From the NCBI RefSeq assembly GCF_003119195.2, contig NZ_CP022260.1, forward strand, positions 713,501 to 777,500: a DNA stretch of 64,000 bases. Direction: 5' to 3'. Numbering within the stretch: the first letter of the stretch is position 1; every line of letters begins with the position of its first letter. Source of the stretch: Azospirillum baldaniorum. GTDB taxonomy: Bacteria > Pseudomonadota > Alphaproteobacteria > Azospirillales > Azospirillaceae. Positions 1-8,559 of this stretch are shown here, piece after piece. The notes below the pieces were generated by a model. The model searched no databases, had not been told where the DNA came from, and saw only the letters and a list, made by a program, of their open reading frames with translations. Made by a program: the position numbers and the translations under genes.

Positions 1-266
1 ATCTGGAACGCCGCTCGATCAGCCGGCACCAGGGCTACACCCGCGGCGTCGCGTCCGAATACAACGGCTGGCTCCACGCCCGCCGCTGGGGCGTGATGAT
101 GGAGGAGCTGGCCGCCCGCGACTGGAGCGAGGTGCCGCCGCCGCCCGCGCTGGAGGACAGCCTGATGCGCCCCCTGTCGGCGGGCGCCCCCACGGACACC
201 GCCCTTCCCGTTGCCGTTCCGGGCAAATCCCGCCTGTTCGGGCGCGCGAACCGGAACCGGAGCTGA
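1..266 (+). CDS. C-terminal fragment of an unidentified protein, upstream gene of the glycan cluster
   Basis: Only the last 87 codons are in the window, read in the third frame and ending at TGA 264-266; the 5' end lies outside. The visible peptide has a basic, aromatic stretch (YTRGVASEYNGWLHARRW) followed by a proline-rich, probably disordered tail. No catalytic motif can be seen. The next gene starts 4 bases later, so this is the preceding member of the same operon. The company of glycosyltransferases and a methyltransferase suggests a glycan-related enzyme, but that is inference only. Confidence 0.55.
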   Translation, partial: LERRSISRHQGYTRGVASEYNGWLHARRWGVMMEELAARDWSEVPPPPALEDSLMRPLSAGAPTDTALPVAVPGKSRLFGRANRNRS

Positions 267-270
267 CCTG

Positions 271-1098
271 ATGAACGAGATCCTCACCGGGCGCCGCCTC
301 GCCGTCCTGCGCCGCAACACCGACCCCCGGCTGGAATGGCTGTGCGCGCAGATCGCCCGCAACCGCTTCCTGCCCGTGCCGCCGCCGGACCGCGTGTTCA
401 TCGGGGATGGCGATTTCCGGGCCATCGGGGCGGAGTTCCTGCGCCACTTCGTCCGCGTCGGCGGGCTGAAGCCGAAGCACCGCGTGCTGGAGATCGGCTG
501 CGGCATTGGGCGCATGGCCGTGCCGCTGACCCAGTATCTCGACTCCAGCTACGACGGCGTGGACATCGTCGAGGACGGCATCCGCTGGTGCGCGGAGACG
601 ATCACCCCGGCCTATCCGGAGTTCCGCTTCCGGACGCTCGATGTGGCAAACGCCCTCTACAACCCCGGCGGGGCGGAGGACGCGGCGCAGACCCGCCTGC
701 CCTTCCCGGACGGCGGGCATGACTTCGTGATCCTGACCTCGGTCATCACCCATCTGCGGACGGCGGAGACGGTGCGCTACGCGGCGGAGATCGCCCGCGT
801 GCTGAAGCCGGGCGGACGCTGCTTCCTCAGCCTGTTCCTGGTGGACGCCCGCGCGCGGGACGGCATCGCGAAGAAGACCGCACGCCCGGCCTTCCTTGAG
901 GCCGCCGGGCCGGAATTCATCGCCGACGAGGCCAACCCGAACGCCGCCGTCGCCTACAGCGAATCCTTCCTGCTGGGCACCTTCGCGGAACAGGGGCTGC
1001 GCCCGGCGCGCCCGGTCCTGCGCGGCCACTGGAGCGGGCAGCGCAACGCCGAGAATTTCCAGGATCTCCTGGTTCTGGAAAAGGAGGGCGCGCGATGA
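271..1098 (+). CDS. class I SAM-dependent methyltransferase
   Basis: A 275-residue cytosolic protein. The SAM-binding motif I is VLEIGCGIG at about residues 72-80. An acidic strand end (YDGVDIVEDGI) follows at about 95-105, and the post-motif III LKPGGRCFLS lies near residue 190, so this is a Rossmann-fold methyltransferase of the Methyltransf_11/25 type. The substrate is not visible; the setting among glycosyltransferases suggests O-methylation of a surface polysaccharide sugar. ATG 271 is preferred because the longer start at 211 would overlap the upstream gene by 56 bases. The stop overlaps the next ATG (ATGA), which implies translational coupling. Confidence 0.85.
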   Translation: MNEILTGRRLAVLRRNTDPRLEWLCAQIARNRFLPVPPPDRVFIGDGDFRAIGAEFLRHFVRVGGLKPKHRVLEIGCGIGRMAVPLTQYLDSSYDGVDIVEDGIRWCAETITPAYPEFRFRTLDVANALYNPGGAEDAAQTRLPFPDGGHDFVILTSVITHLRTAETVRYAAEIARVLKPGGRCFLSLFLVDARARDGIAKKTARPAFLEAAGPEFIADEANPNAAVAYSESFLLGTFAEQGLRPARPVLRGHWSGQRNAENFQDLLVLEKEGAR

Positions 1099-2396
1099 GC
1101 CTGCCCCGCGTCCTCGTCGTCGCCCACAACCACCCCAGCCTGCATCCCGGCGGCACGGAAATCTTCGCGCACGAGCTGTTCGGCAGCCTGAAGGCCAAAG
1201 GGGCGGAGGCCCTGTTCCTCGCCTGCACCAACGGCGTCCACCGCGACCGCAAGCCCGGCACCAACCTCCAGACGCTGGGCCGCAGCGCCGACGAGGTGGT
1301 GCTGTGGGCTGGGCATTTCGATCACTTCTTCCAGAGCCAGATCGACCTGCACGGCATCGTGCCCGACCTGTCGAACCTGCTGCGCGCCTTCCAGCCGGAC
1401 ATCGTGCACATCCACCACACGCTGCTGCTGGGCGTGGAGATGCTGTTCCTGATCCGCCGCGTCTGCCCGCGCGCGCGCATCGTCTACACGCTGCACGACT
1501 ACTACCCGATCTGCGCCAATGACGGGCAGATGGTGACGACCAACGGCCACGCGCTGTGCCGCATGGCCTCGCCCGACGCCTGCCACCGCTGCTTCCCCGA
1601 CCGGCCGGCCGACCAGTTCGTGCTGCGCGAGAAGCACATCAAGGCGATGTTCGGGCTGGTCGACCATTTCCTGGCGCCCAGCGCCTTCCTGCGCGACCGC
1701 TACATCGCCTGGGGCATCGACCCGGACAGCATCTCCGTCATGGAGAACGGGCGCCCGGCGGTCCGTCCGGCGCCGCACCGGCCGCTGCCCGCGGGCGCGC
1801 CGCGCAACGCCTTCGCCTATTTCGGCAACCTGAACCCCTTCAAGGGGATCACGGTCGCGCTGGACGCCGCCGCCCGGCTGGAGAAGCAGGGGCAGGACCT
1901 GACGCTGGCCGTCCATGGCGGCGCGCCGTTCCAGACCGACGCCTTCAAGGACAAGGTCGAGCAGGGCTTCAAGGGCGCCCGCGGCACCGCCGTCCGCCAC
2001 GGCCCCTACCGACGCGAGGAGATGCCCGAGCTGATGGCCGCCGCCGACTGGGTGGTGATGCCGTCGATCTGGTGGGAGAACGCCCCGCTGGTCATCCGCG
2101 AAGCCTTCCAGCACCGCCGCCCGGTCATCTGCAGCGGCATCGGCGGCATGGCGGAATCGGTGACCGACGGGGTGGACGGGCTGCATTTCCGGGCGGGGGA
2201 CGCCGCGGATCTGGCGCGCGTGATGACGCGCGCGATGACCGAGCCGGGCCTGTGGGACCGGCTCGTCTCCAACATGCCGGCGGTCCCGACGACCGAGGAG
2301 TCCGCCGAAAAACACGTCATTCTCTATGACGACATAATGAACGGTCCGGGGGGATCGCATGGGCAGGGCTCGATTGTGGGGAGCATCGCGGGATGA
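1095..2396 (+). CDS. GT4-family glycosyltransferase (family 1 type)
   Basis: A 433-residue GT-B glycosyltransferase. The N-terminal domain opens with a nucleotide-sugar-enzyme strand and glycine loop (VLVVAHNHPSLHPGGTEIFA). The C-terminal domain carries the GT4 donor-site region MPSIWWENAPLVIREAF at about residues 318-334, where the E-x7-E type acidic residues bind the nucleotide sugar. A Cys-rich segment (C-x6-C-x2-CFP, about 155-170) recurs in the paralogue at 4615. It overlaps both neighbours by 4 bases (ATGA). The likely role is transfer of a sugar to a lipid- or protein-linked surface glycan; donor and acceptor are unknown. Confidence 0.88.
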   Translation: MSLPRVLVVAHNHPSLHPGGTEIFAHELFGSLKAKGAEALFLACTNGVHRDRKPGTNLQTLGRSADEVVLWAGHFDHFFQSQIDLHGIVPDLSNLLRAFQPDIVHIHHTLLLGVEMLFLIRRVCPRARIVYTLHDYYPICANDGQMVTTNGHALCRMASPDACHRCFPDRPADQFVLREKHIKAMFGLVDHFLAPSAFLRDRYIAWGIDPDSISVMENGRPAVRPAPHRPLPAGAPRNAFAYFGNLNPFKGITVALDAAARLEKQGQDLTLAVHGGAPFQTDAFKDKVEQGFKGARGTAVRHGPYRREEMPELMAAADWVVMPSIWWENAPLVIREAFQHRRPVICSGIGGMAESVTDGVDGLHFRAGDAADLARVMTRAMTEPGLWDRLVSNMPAVPTTEESAEKHVILYDDIMNGPGGSHGQGSIVGSIAG

Positions 2397-4567
2397 AGGA
2401 ACCGATCACCAAGGCCGACATCACGGCGGCCATTCTTCTTGACGACGACACGCTCGTCCTGTTCGGCGCCATCGACCGGGCGCTGCCCGCGCAGGGCGCC
2501 GTGCATCTCGACGGGTCGGTGGAGGGCCGCTACGCCGGACGCTCCTGGGCCGACGCGGAGGGCGAGCGCTGGTTCCTCGGCGGCATCCGCGTGCCGGGGC
2601 TGGCGCAGATGCGCCCGTCGCGCGTCGAGCTGGCGGACGAGAAGGGGGAACGCCTGGTCCTGCCGCGGCTGTCCAACGTCCGCACCAACCCGTCGCACCT
2701 CGTCTCAGCGCTGAAGGGCTTCCAGCCCGGCGCGCTGGCCGTGGCGCTGGATTTCGCGATCCAGCTCGCCGCCTCCTCAAAGGACGGGGCGGAGAACGAA
2801 TCCGACCGCATCGGGCGCCTGCTCTCGGGCCTCGCCCAGGAGGTGTCGCAGCCGGATGGCTTCGCCGAGGTGTTCGGGCGTTTCCGCGACGGCAGCCTGA
2901 TGCTCCAGGGTTGGGCGCGCAGCTTCCGCAACGGCGCCCAGAAGATCCTGATCGAGGCCGAGGAGACCGCCGCCTACCGCGCCACCGCCGGGGCCTTCGC
3001 CCGTCCCGACCTGCCGCCGGAGGCGTCGGGCGTGATGGCGGTGCTGACCGACCAGACCCCGCTTCCCACCGCCATTCGCCGCATCCACTACCGCGCCGCC
3101 GAGGGCTGGCGCCACTTGGAGATTTTCGAGCACCGCACCATCCTGCCTGACGGCGTCGCCTCCGCCCATGTGCGCGACATGCTGGGCAACATCCAGGACG
3201 CCGAGACGCGCCAGAAGATGTCCCGCATCGCCGCGTCGCGCTACGACGGTGCGGAAACGGTGTCGCGGCTCGACATCCCGGTGCGGACCGGGCTGGACAT
3301 GGCGTTGCGCGTGCCGGGCGCCGGGCTGTTCGTCGCCGGCTGGCTGCTCGACCCGACGCGGCAGGTCCGCGCCGTCACGCTGAAGGGGCCGGGCGTCGCC
3401 GTCCGGCTCGACGAGGGCTGGTCGCGGCTCGCCCGCCGCGACGTGACGGAGGCCTTCCAGCATGACGGCCTGTTCGCCGGGCGCATGATCCCCGGCCAGG
3501 ACCAGCACGGCTTCACCGCCTTCGCCGCCGAGCCGTCGGGCCTGCCCCCGGGCGCCGAGTTCCATCTGGAGCTGGAACTGGCCGACGACCGCTTCGCCTT
3601 CCTGCCGCTGAGCTGTCTGCCGCCGGCTCCGGAAGCGCTGCGCCGCATGCTGTCGCTGGTCAATCTGGACAGCCCGTCCATCGACACGCTGATCGCGCGT
3701 CATGTCGGCCCGATGCTGCGCACCGCCCGCTCCCGCTCCGGTGCGCTGCCGTCGACCGGCGTGCACCCGATGGGCCGTCCGGTGAAGGCGCCGCGCGTCT
3801 CGGTGATCCTGCCGGTGACCGACGGTCGCGAGGACGTGGACCTCAACATCGCCCGCCTCGCCATCGACCCGGACTTCGCGGAAACCGAGCTGCTGGTGGT
3901 CGCCGCCGCCGGCACGCACGAGCGGTTGGGTGGTGCCGTCCGTCAGGCCGCCGCCTTCTACCGCATGGCCGTCACCTTCGTCGCCGCTCCCGACGCCACC
4001 GACGCGTTCGAGGCGATGGCCGCCGCCCTGCCCCACGCCCGCGGCGAGCGGGTGCTGACACTCTCCCCCTCAGTCCTGCCGACTGAGAAGGGCTGGCTGG
4101 CGGCGCTGGAGCGGGTGTCGCGCAAGTCCGGCGGGCCGGTGATGGTCAGCCCGACGCTGCTCTACGAGGACCATTCGATCCGCTTCGCCGGCATCATGGC
4201 GGTGGAAGGCTCGGACGGCGTCAAGACCTTCGAGCGCCGCTTCGCCGGCTATCCGCGTGACTGGCTGAAGGAGCAGGACGCGGCGACGGTGGACGCCGCC
4301 GCCCCGGAATGCGCTCTGCTGCCCAAGGACGCGTTGGTCCGGGCGCTGGCCACCATGGGTTCCTACATGGGGGCCGATCACAAGGGGCTGGATCTCTGCC
4401 TGCGCCTGCGCGCGCTGGGCGGGGCCTGCGTCTGGCTGCCCCGCGTCACGCTGGTGGCGCTAGACGAGCAGCCGCGCGACGCGCACGCCGACCGCTGGCG
4501 CCGTGCCGGCGCCATGGTGGACCGCTGGAGCTTCGAGGACATCTGGTCCGCCCGCGCCGCCGCCTGA
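2393..4567 (+). CDS. large GT2-like glycosyltransferase or glycan-associated protein
   Basis: A 724-residue protein. The last third begins with a GT-A/GT2-like strand (VSVILPVTDGREDVDLN, about residues 466-482) and contains a GT2-like loop order (DAFEAMAAALPHARGERVLTL). The usual DxD is not obvious, so activity is uncertain. The N-terminal two-thirds look like beta-rich modules; one contains a GW-DP signature (VAGWLLDPTRQVRAV, near 315-330) resembling the GWAWD module of the protein at 8560. It starts inside the stop of the GT4 gene before it. It lies between two GT4 paralogues and probably works in the same glycan pathway. Confidence 0.7.
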   Translation: MKEPITKADITAAILLDDDTLVLFGAIDRALPAQGAVHLDGSVEGRYAGRSWADAEGERWFLGGIRVPGLAQMRPSRVELADEKGERLVLPRLSNVRTNPSHLVSALKGFQPGALAVALDFAIQLAASSKDGAENESDRIGRLLSGLAQEVSQPDGFAEVFGRFRDGSLMLQGWARSFRNGAQKILIEAEETAAYRATAGAFARPDLPPEASGVMAVLTDQTPLPTAIRRIHYRAAEGWRHLEIFEHRTILPDGVASAHVRDMLGNIQDAETRQKMSRIAASRYDGAETVSRLDIPVRTGLDMALRVPGAGLFVAGWLLDPTRQVRAVTLKGPGVAVRLDEGWSRLARRDVTEAFQHDGLFAGRMIPGQDQHGFTAFAAEPSGLPPGAEFHLELELADDRFAFLPLSCLPPAPEALRRMLSLVNLDSPSIDTLIARHVGPMLRTARSRSGALPSTGVHPMGRPVKAPRVSVILPVTDGREDVDLNIARLAIDPDFAETELLVVAAAGTHERLGGAVRQAAAFYRMAVTFVAAPDATDAFEAMAAALPHARGERVLTLSPSVLPTEKGWLAALERVSRKSGGPVMVSPTLLYEDHSIRFAGIMAVEGSDGVKTFERRFAGYPRDWLKEQDAATVDAAAPECALLPKDALVRALATMGSYMGADHKGLDLCLRLRALGGACVWLPRVTLVALDEQPRDAHADRWRRAGAMVDRWSFEDIWSARAAA

Positions 4568-4614
4568 GTCCTTTGCAACGCTGCCCCGCACGCCCTTTCG
4601 AGATCGGCCCGACC

Positions 4615-5928
4615 ATGAGCAACAAGCGCGTCCTGATCATCAGCCACGGCCATCCCGCCTTCTCGCTGGGCGGCGCGGAGGTGGCCTCCTACAACCTGCA
4701 CCAGGGGTTGCACGACCTGCCGGGCTGGGAGAGCCATTACCTGGCCCGCACCTCCCCGCCAGTCACGCCGCACGGCAGTTCCGCCCTGATGGCGCTGCGC
4801 CAGAAGGAGCGGGAGGTCCTCTACTACGCCAACGACTACGACCATTTCCGGCTGTCGAACCGCAACCTGCCGGGGCTGGAGAAGGACTTCGTCCGCTACG
4901 TCCGCGACCTCCAGCCGGACGTGGTGAACTTCCACCATTTCCTGGGTCTGGGAATCGAGACGATCCAGGCGATCCGGCAGGCGCTGCCGCGCGTGCCGAT
5001 CGTGGTGACCTTCCACGAGTATCTGTCCATCTGCCACCATCACGGGCAGATGGTGAAGACCAGCCGCAACACGCTGTGCTACCGCGCCAGTCCGGCGGAC
5101 TGCGCCGGCTGCTTCCCGCACATCGGCGAGGCGCAGTTCTTCAAGCGTGAGCTGTTCCTGAAGACCTTCCTGGAGCAGGCGGACTTCTACGTCAGCCCGT
5201 CGAACTTCCTGATCGACCGCTACGTCGACTGGGGCCTGCCCCGCGAGAAGTTCCGGATGATCGAGAACGGCCTGACCGTCGAGGGCATCGCCCCGCCCCG
5301 CCCGCTGGCCCGCGGCGGCAAGCGCAACCGCTTCGCCTTCTTCGGCCAGTTGACCGAGTTCAAGGGCGCCCATGTGCTGGTCGAGGCGATCGGCCGCGTC
5401 TCCGAAAAGGCGTGGGGCGAAGACGGCGCGCTGATGATCTTCGGCGGCAACCTGGAGCGCCAGCCCGAGGCCTACCAGAAGAAGTTCAACGAGGCGGTGG
5501 AGCGTGCCGGCGACCGCGTGCGCTTCTATGGCAGCTACCGCTCCGCCGAGCTGCCCGGTCTGATGAAGGACGTGGATTGGGTGGTGATGCCGTCCATCTG
5601 GTGGGAGAACTCGCCGGTGGTGATCCAGGAAGCTTTCCTGCACGGCCGCCCGATCATCTCCAGCAACATCGGCGGCATGGGCGAGAAAGTCACCCACGGT
5701 GTGGACGGCCTGCATTTCCGCAACGCCAGCGTCGAGGATCTGGTGGACCGCCTGACCGAGGCGCTGACCACGCCGGACCTGTGGGACCGGCTGCGCATGC
5801 GCATCCGCCGCCCCATCGACCGCGCGGAATGCGCCCGCCGCCACGCCGACGTGTTCGACGCGTTGATCGCGAACGCGGGCGGTGGTGCCGTGTCGATGCC
5901 CGAACGGGCGGTGGCGCAGAAGCCGTGA
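4615..5928 (+). CDS. GT4-family glycosyltransferase, paralogue of the gene at 1095
   Basis: A 437-residue GT-B protein. It has the N-terminal VLIISHGHPAFSLGGAEVAS, a Cys-rich CxxCFP motif, and a C-terminal donor site (MPSIWWENSPVVIQEAF, then SNIGGMGEKVTHGVDGLHF). The segment is almost superimposable on that of the gene at 1095, so the two are paralogues, probably from duplication around the 724-residue protein. ATG 4615 is chosen because it begins right at the first beta-strand; upstream in-frame codons lie inside the previous gene. The gap to that gene is 47 bases. Its stop TGA shares a base with the next ATG (TGATG). It probably adds a different sugar to the same glycan. Confidence 0.88.
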   Translation: MSNKRVLIISHGHPAFSLGGAEVASYNLHQGLHDLPGWESHYLARTSPPVTPHGSSALMALRQKEREVLYYANDYDHFRLSNRNLPGLEKDFVRYVRDLQPDVVNFHHFLGLGIETIQAIRQALPRVPIVVTFHEYLSICHHHGQMVKTSRNTLCYRASPADCAGCFPHIGEAQFFKRELFLKTFLEQADFYVSPSNFLIDRYVDWGLPREKFRMIENGLTVEGIAPPRPLARGGKRNRFAFFGQLTEFKGAHVLVEAIGRVSEKAWGEDGALMIFGGNLERQPEAYQKKFNEAVERAGDRVRFYGSYRSAELPGLMKDVDWVVMPSIWWENSPVVIQEAFLHGRPIISSNIGGMGEKVTHGVDGLHFRNASVEDLVDRLTEALTTPDLWDRLRMRIRRPIDRAECARRHADVFDALIANAGGGAVSMPERAVAQKP

Positions 5929-7220
5929 TGTACACCCCACTTGCCCCCACCCCCCCGCTTCGCGGGTTCCTCCCTCCCCCGCTGCGCAGGGGAGGGCTTG
6001 AGGGGCATGCGGCGGAGTTCCCTCCCCTGCGCAGCGGGGGAGGGTTAGGGTGGGGGCAATACGCCGGCATCCTTCTCGCCACCCTCCTCTTCGCCACCCC
6101 CTCGCACGCCGCCGACCTCCGCGTCAGCGTCCCCGCAGGTGCGGCGCTGGAGACCGTCTACGACCACCGCACCCAGGCCTGCGAGGACTGGGACGTGCCG
6201 GACGCCCCGGCGCGCGCCTGGAAGGCGGCGGACGGCAGCGTCCGGCTGCTCGCCGCGCACACCCGCGCACGCATCCTCAGCGGCCCGTCGCTGAACGAGC
6301 TGCACCACACCTGCCGCATCGTCTTCCAGTCGGCCAAGCGCGACGACCCGGCGCGGTTCGACGACATGGGCTGGCTGACCTCGCCCTACACGCTGGACGG
6401 GACGACCGTCTACGGGCTGGTCCACAACGAGTATCACGGCCACAAGCGCCGCGACCTCTGCCCGACCGGCGACTACATGGCCTGCTGGTGGAACGCGCTG
6501 ACCCTCACCGTCTCGCACGACGGCGGGCAGAGCTTCGGACCGGCGCGCTACGTCGCCGGGGTGCCCTACCGCTTCCGCGGCGATCTGGGGAAGCGGGCTG
6601 GGCTGTTCGCGCCAAGCAACATCGTCGAGCGCGACGGCTGGTACTACGCGATGGCCTTCGCCGAGGGCATCGGCGCGCAGAAGCGCGGCGTCTGCCTGAT
6701 GCGCACCCGCGACCTCGGCGATCCGGCGTCCTGGCGGGCGTGGGACGGGCGGGACTTCACGGTCCGCTTCCGCGACCCCTACACCGAGGGTGAGGCCGAC
6801 CCCGAGGCGTCGGTCTGCGCGCCGCTGCCGCCCGACCGCCTGCCCTTCACCGTCACCAGCCTCGTCCGCCACACGCCGAGCGGCCTCTACGTCGCGGTGA
6901 TGGCGGGACGACGCGCGGAGCGCAAAGGCGCGGAGCCGGTGTCCGGCGTGTGGGTGTCGACCTCCGCCGACCTGATCGGCTGGTCCGCCCCCCGCCTCGC
7001 CTGGGCGGCGCCGCTGCTCACCGACAAGACTTGCGCCGTGGACGAGACCTTCTACTACCCGGCCATTCTCGATCCGGACGCCAGAAGCCGGAACTTCGAG
7101 GACACGGATGGAAACGCCTGGCTTTACCTGACCCGGCTTGCCCAGAAAAACTGCAAGCCGACCAGGGATCGTGATCTGGTCCGAATAATGATCCGGGTTG
7201 AGCCGTCCCAAAGCGGATAG
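5928..7220 (+). CDS. secreted beta-propeller (sialidase/GH43-like) protein with a repeat-derived N-terminus
   Basis: A 430-residue protein. Residues of about 45-65 form a signal-peptide core (YAGILLATLLFATPSHA, ending in an AxA-like site), so the mature protein is periplasmic or extracellular. The mature part has an Asp-box (SHDGGQSF), WYYAMAF and repeated strand patterns typical of five- or six-bladed propeller glycosidases such as sialidases and GH43. No catalytic set can be assigned. The first 44 codons lie across a palindromic repeat (5941-6059), so the normal start seems to have been replaced. No in-frame ATG, GTG or TTG with a ribosome site is visible between the repeat and the signal core. 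It follows the GT4 gene with a TGATG junction, so translation may depend on coupling. Confidence 0.65.
   Translation: MYTPLAPTPPLRGFLPPPLRRGGLEGHAAEFPPLRSGGGLGWGQYAGILLATLLFATPSHAADLRVSVPAGAALETVYDHRTQACEDWDVPDAPARAWKAADGSVRLLAAHTRARILSGPSLNELHHTCRIVFQSAKRDDPARFDDMGWLTSPYTLDGTTVYGLVHNEYHGHKRRDLCPTGDYMACWWNALTLTVSHDGGQSFGPARYVAGVPYRFRGDLGKRAGLFAPSNIVERDGWYYAMAFAEGIGAQKRGVCLMRTRDLGDPASWRAWDGRDFTVRFRDPYTEGEADPEASVCAPLPPDRLPFTVTSLVRHTPSGLYVAVMAGRRAERKGAEPVSGVWVSTSADLIGWSAPRLAWAAPLLTDKTCAVDETFYYPAILDPDARSRNFEDTDGNAWLYLTRLAQKNCKPTRDRDLVRIMIRVEPSQSG
5941..6059. repeat. palindromic repeat copy R1, lying inside a coding region
   Basis: Two long inverted arms, about 5941-5996 and 6020-6059, flank a 23-base spacer. 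Both end in a TTGCCCCCAC / GTGGGGGCAA pair, and the inner part is a CCTCCCCCGCTGCGCAGG-type palindrome. The left arm carries about 16 extra bases that form their own small hairpin. This is the G/C-only variant of the repeat class seen at 8507, 18394 and 34645. It is in frame with the downstream coding sequence and adds no stop. Confidence 0.85.
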
Positions 7221-7283
7221 AATTTATCAAGACAAAACCCGAACCCCGCAACCCTCCACCACCCCGACCCCAGGAGAATTAAA

Positions 7284-8471
7284 TTGGCTAACATCCTAGT
7301 CATGATTCCCTCCGGCGAAGTCTACGACCATGACTGCGTGCGGTGGTACAGCTACCAGAACATTCAGCGTAGCATCAATCATTACCACAACATCGGCGAC
7401 GCCTTCGTCTACGATTCCTCGCTGAAGCTGCTGACCTTCGACCGTCTCGACGTCGTCGAGATCCGCGAGTTCAAGCAGGAGGTGGTGGACCGGGCCAACG
7501 CCGAATATGATTACGTCTTCCTGCGCGGGTCGAACTACATCCACGACCACATGACTTGGCCGGAGGGCACCGAGCAGGTGCTGTCCAAGCTGCGCATCCC
7601 GGTCATCGCCTTCGGCGTCGGCGCCCAGGCCCCGGCCACCGGCAAGCTGACGCTGTCGGACGAGAGCAAGCGCATCTGGCAGATGTTCGCCGACAAGTCG
7701 ACGACGCTGGGCGTGCGCGGCACCTACACCGCCGAAGTGCTGTGGGACCTCGGCATCAAGAACGTCCGCATCGTCGGCTGCCCGACCGCCTTCCGCAACC
7801 GCGATCCGGAGCTGCGCATCGACCTGCCCGCCCTGGACAGCGTGCGCAACGTCGGCATCACCATGCGCCGCGAGGTGTCCAGCCACTATTCACCGGACGT
7901 GAAGACCTACCTCACCCGCCACCGCGACTTCGTCAAGGACATGAGCCGCCGCTTCGACACCGTCCTGATGATGCAGGGCGAGGTCGAGGAGAAGAAGCTG
8001 CTCTGGGGCACCGACGAGCAGAAGGCCGAGGCCTGGGACGAGCTGCACAACAACAACTGGCTGAAGAACTGGTACTTCGACGAGGAGCTGGACGAGCTGT
8101 ACCGCTCGCGCCTGTGGTACTCGGACGTCGTCGCCGACTATGAGAACATCGTGCGCTCGAAGGATCTCGTGCTCGGCTACCGCCTGCACGGCAACCTGAT
8201 GGCACTGTCGAACGGCACACCGTCGGTCTATTTCAGCTACGACAGCCGCACGGCGGAGTTCGCGGAGACCTTCGCGATCCCCTGCTACGACGTCTATTCC
8301 GACAAGCCCTTCGTCCTGGAGGAATACTGGGACCAGAGCCTGTTCGAGAAGTTCAACCGCACCTTCTATCAGCGCTACCGCGACATGCGGGAGTTCCTGG
8401 ACGAGAACTACATCCCGCACCGCATGCCCAGCCCGACCGCGCGCAAGACCCCGCAGCGCGAGGCGGCCTGA
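7284..8471 (+). CDS. polysaccharide pyruvyl transferase family protein
   Basis: A 395-residue protein of the PS_pyruv_trans (CsaB/WcaK) class. These enzymes usually move a pyruvyl group from phosphoenolpyruvate to a sugar of a surface polysaccharide. Visible family features are FLRGSNYIH (about 75-83), VIAFGVGAQAP (about 108-118), a TTLGVRGTYTAEVL strand-helix (about 140-155), VGCPTAF, and the C-terminal GYRLHGNLMALSNGTPSVYFSYD, whose His is the usual conserved one. TTG 7284 is chosen: AGGAGA at 7272-7277 sits 6 bases ahead of it, while the first ATG (7302) would remove the N-terminal strand. A 63-base gap separates it from the propeller gene. Confidence 0.85.
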   Translation: MANILVMIPSGEVYDHDCVRWYSYQNIQRSINHYHNIGDAFVYDSSLKLLTFDRLDVVEIREFKQEVVDRANAEYDYVFLRGSNYIHDHMTWPEGTEQVLSKLRIPVIAFGVGAQAPATGKLTLSDESKRIWQMFADKSTTLGVRGTYTAEVLWDLGIKNVRIVGCPTAFRNRDPELRIDLPALDSVRNVGITMRREVSSHYSPDVKTYLTRHRDFVKDMSRRFDTVLMMQGEVEEKKLLWGTDEQKAEAWDELHNNNWLKNWYFDEELDELYRSRLWYSDVVADYENIVRSKDLVLGYRLHGNLMALSNGTPSVYFSYDSRTAEFAETFAIPCYDVYSDKPFVLEEYWDQSLFEKFNRTFYQRYRDMREFLDENYIPHRMPSPTARKTPQREAA

Positions 8472-8506
8472 CGGCGGTTGCCGCTCTTCCAGAAAAGCAC
8501 TTTCGT

Positions 8507-8532
8507 AACCCTCTCCCCTCTGGGGAGAGGGG
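8507..8532. repeat. partial palindromic repeat copy R2 (single hairpin)
   Basis: One CCCTCTCCCC / GGGGAGAGGGG hairpin, matching the terminal arms of the larger elements at 18394-18578 and 34645-34761. It lies between the pyruvyl transferase-like gene and the coiled-coil gene. It is probably a decayed or solo copy and could also act as a transcript-end hairpin. Confidence 0.75.
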
Positions 8533-8559
8533 ACTTCAATTATTTCGCGAGTGCCCGCC

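Noticed and set aside
954..2360. Long - strand ORF of 468 codons
   Set aside because: Shadow of the GT4 gene in high-GC DNA; it is rich in Arg/His/Gly/Val, has no motif, and the + strand frame has clear GT4 signatures.
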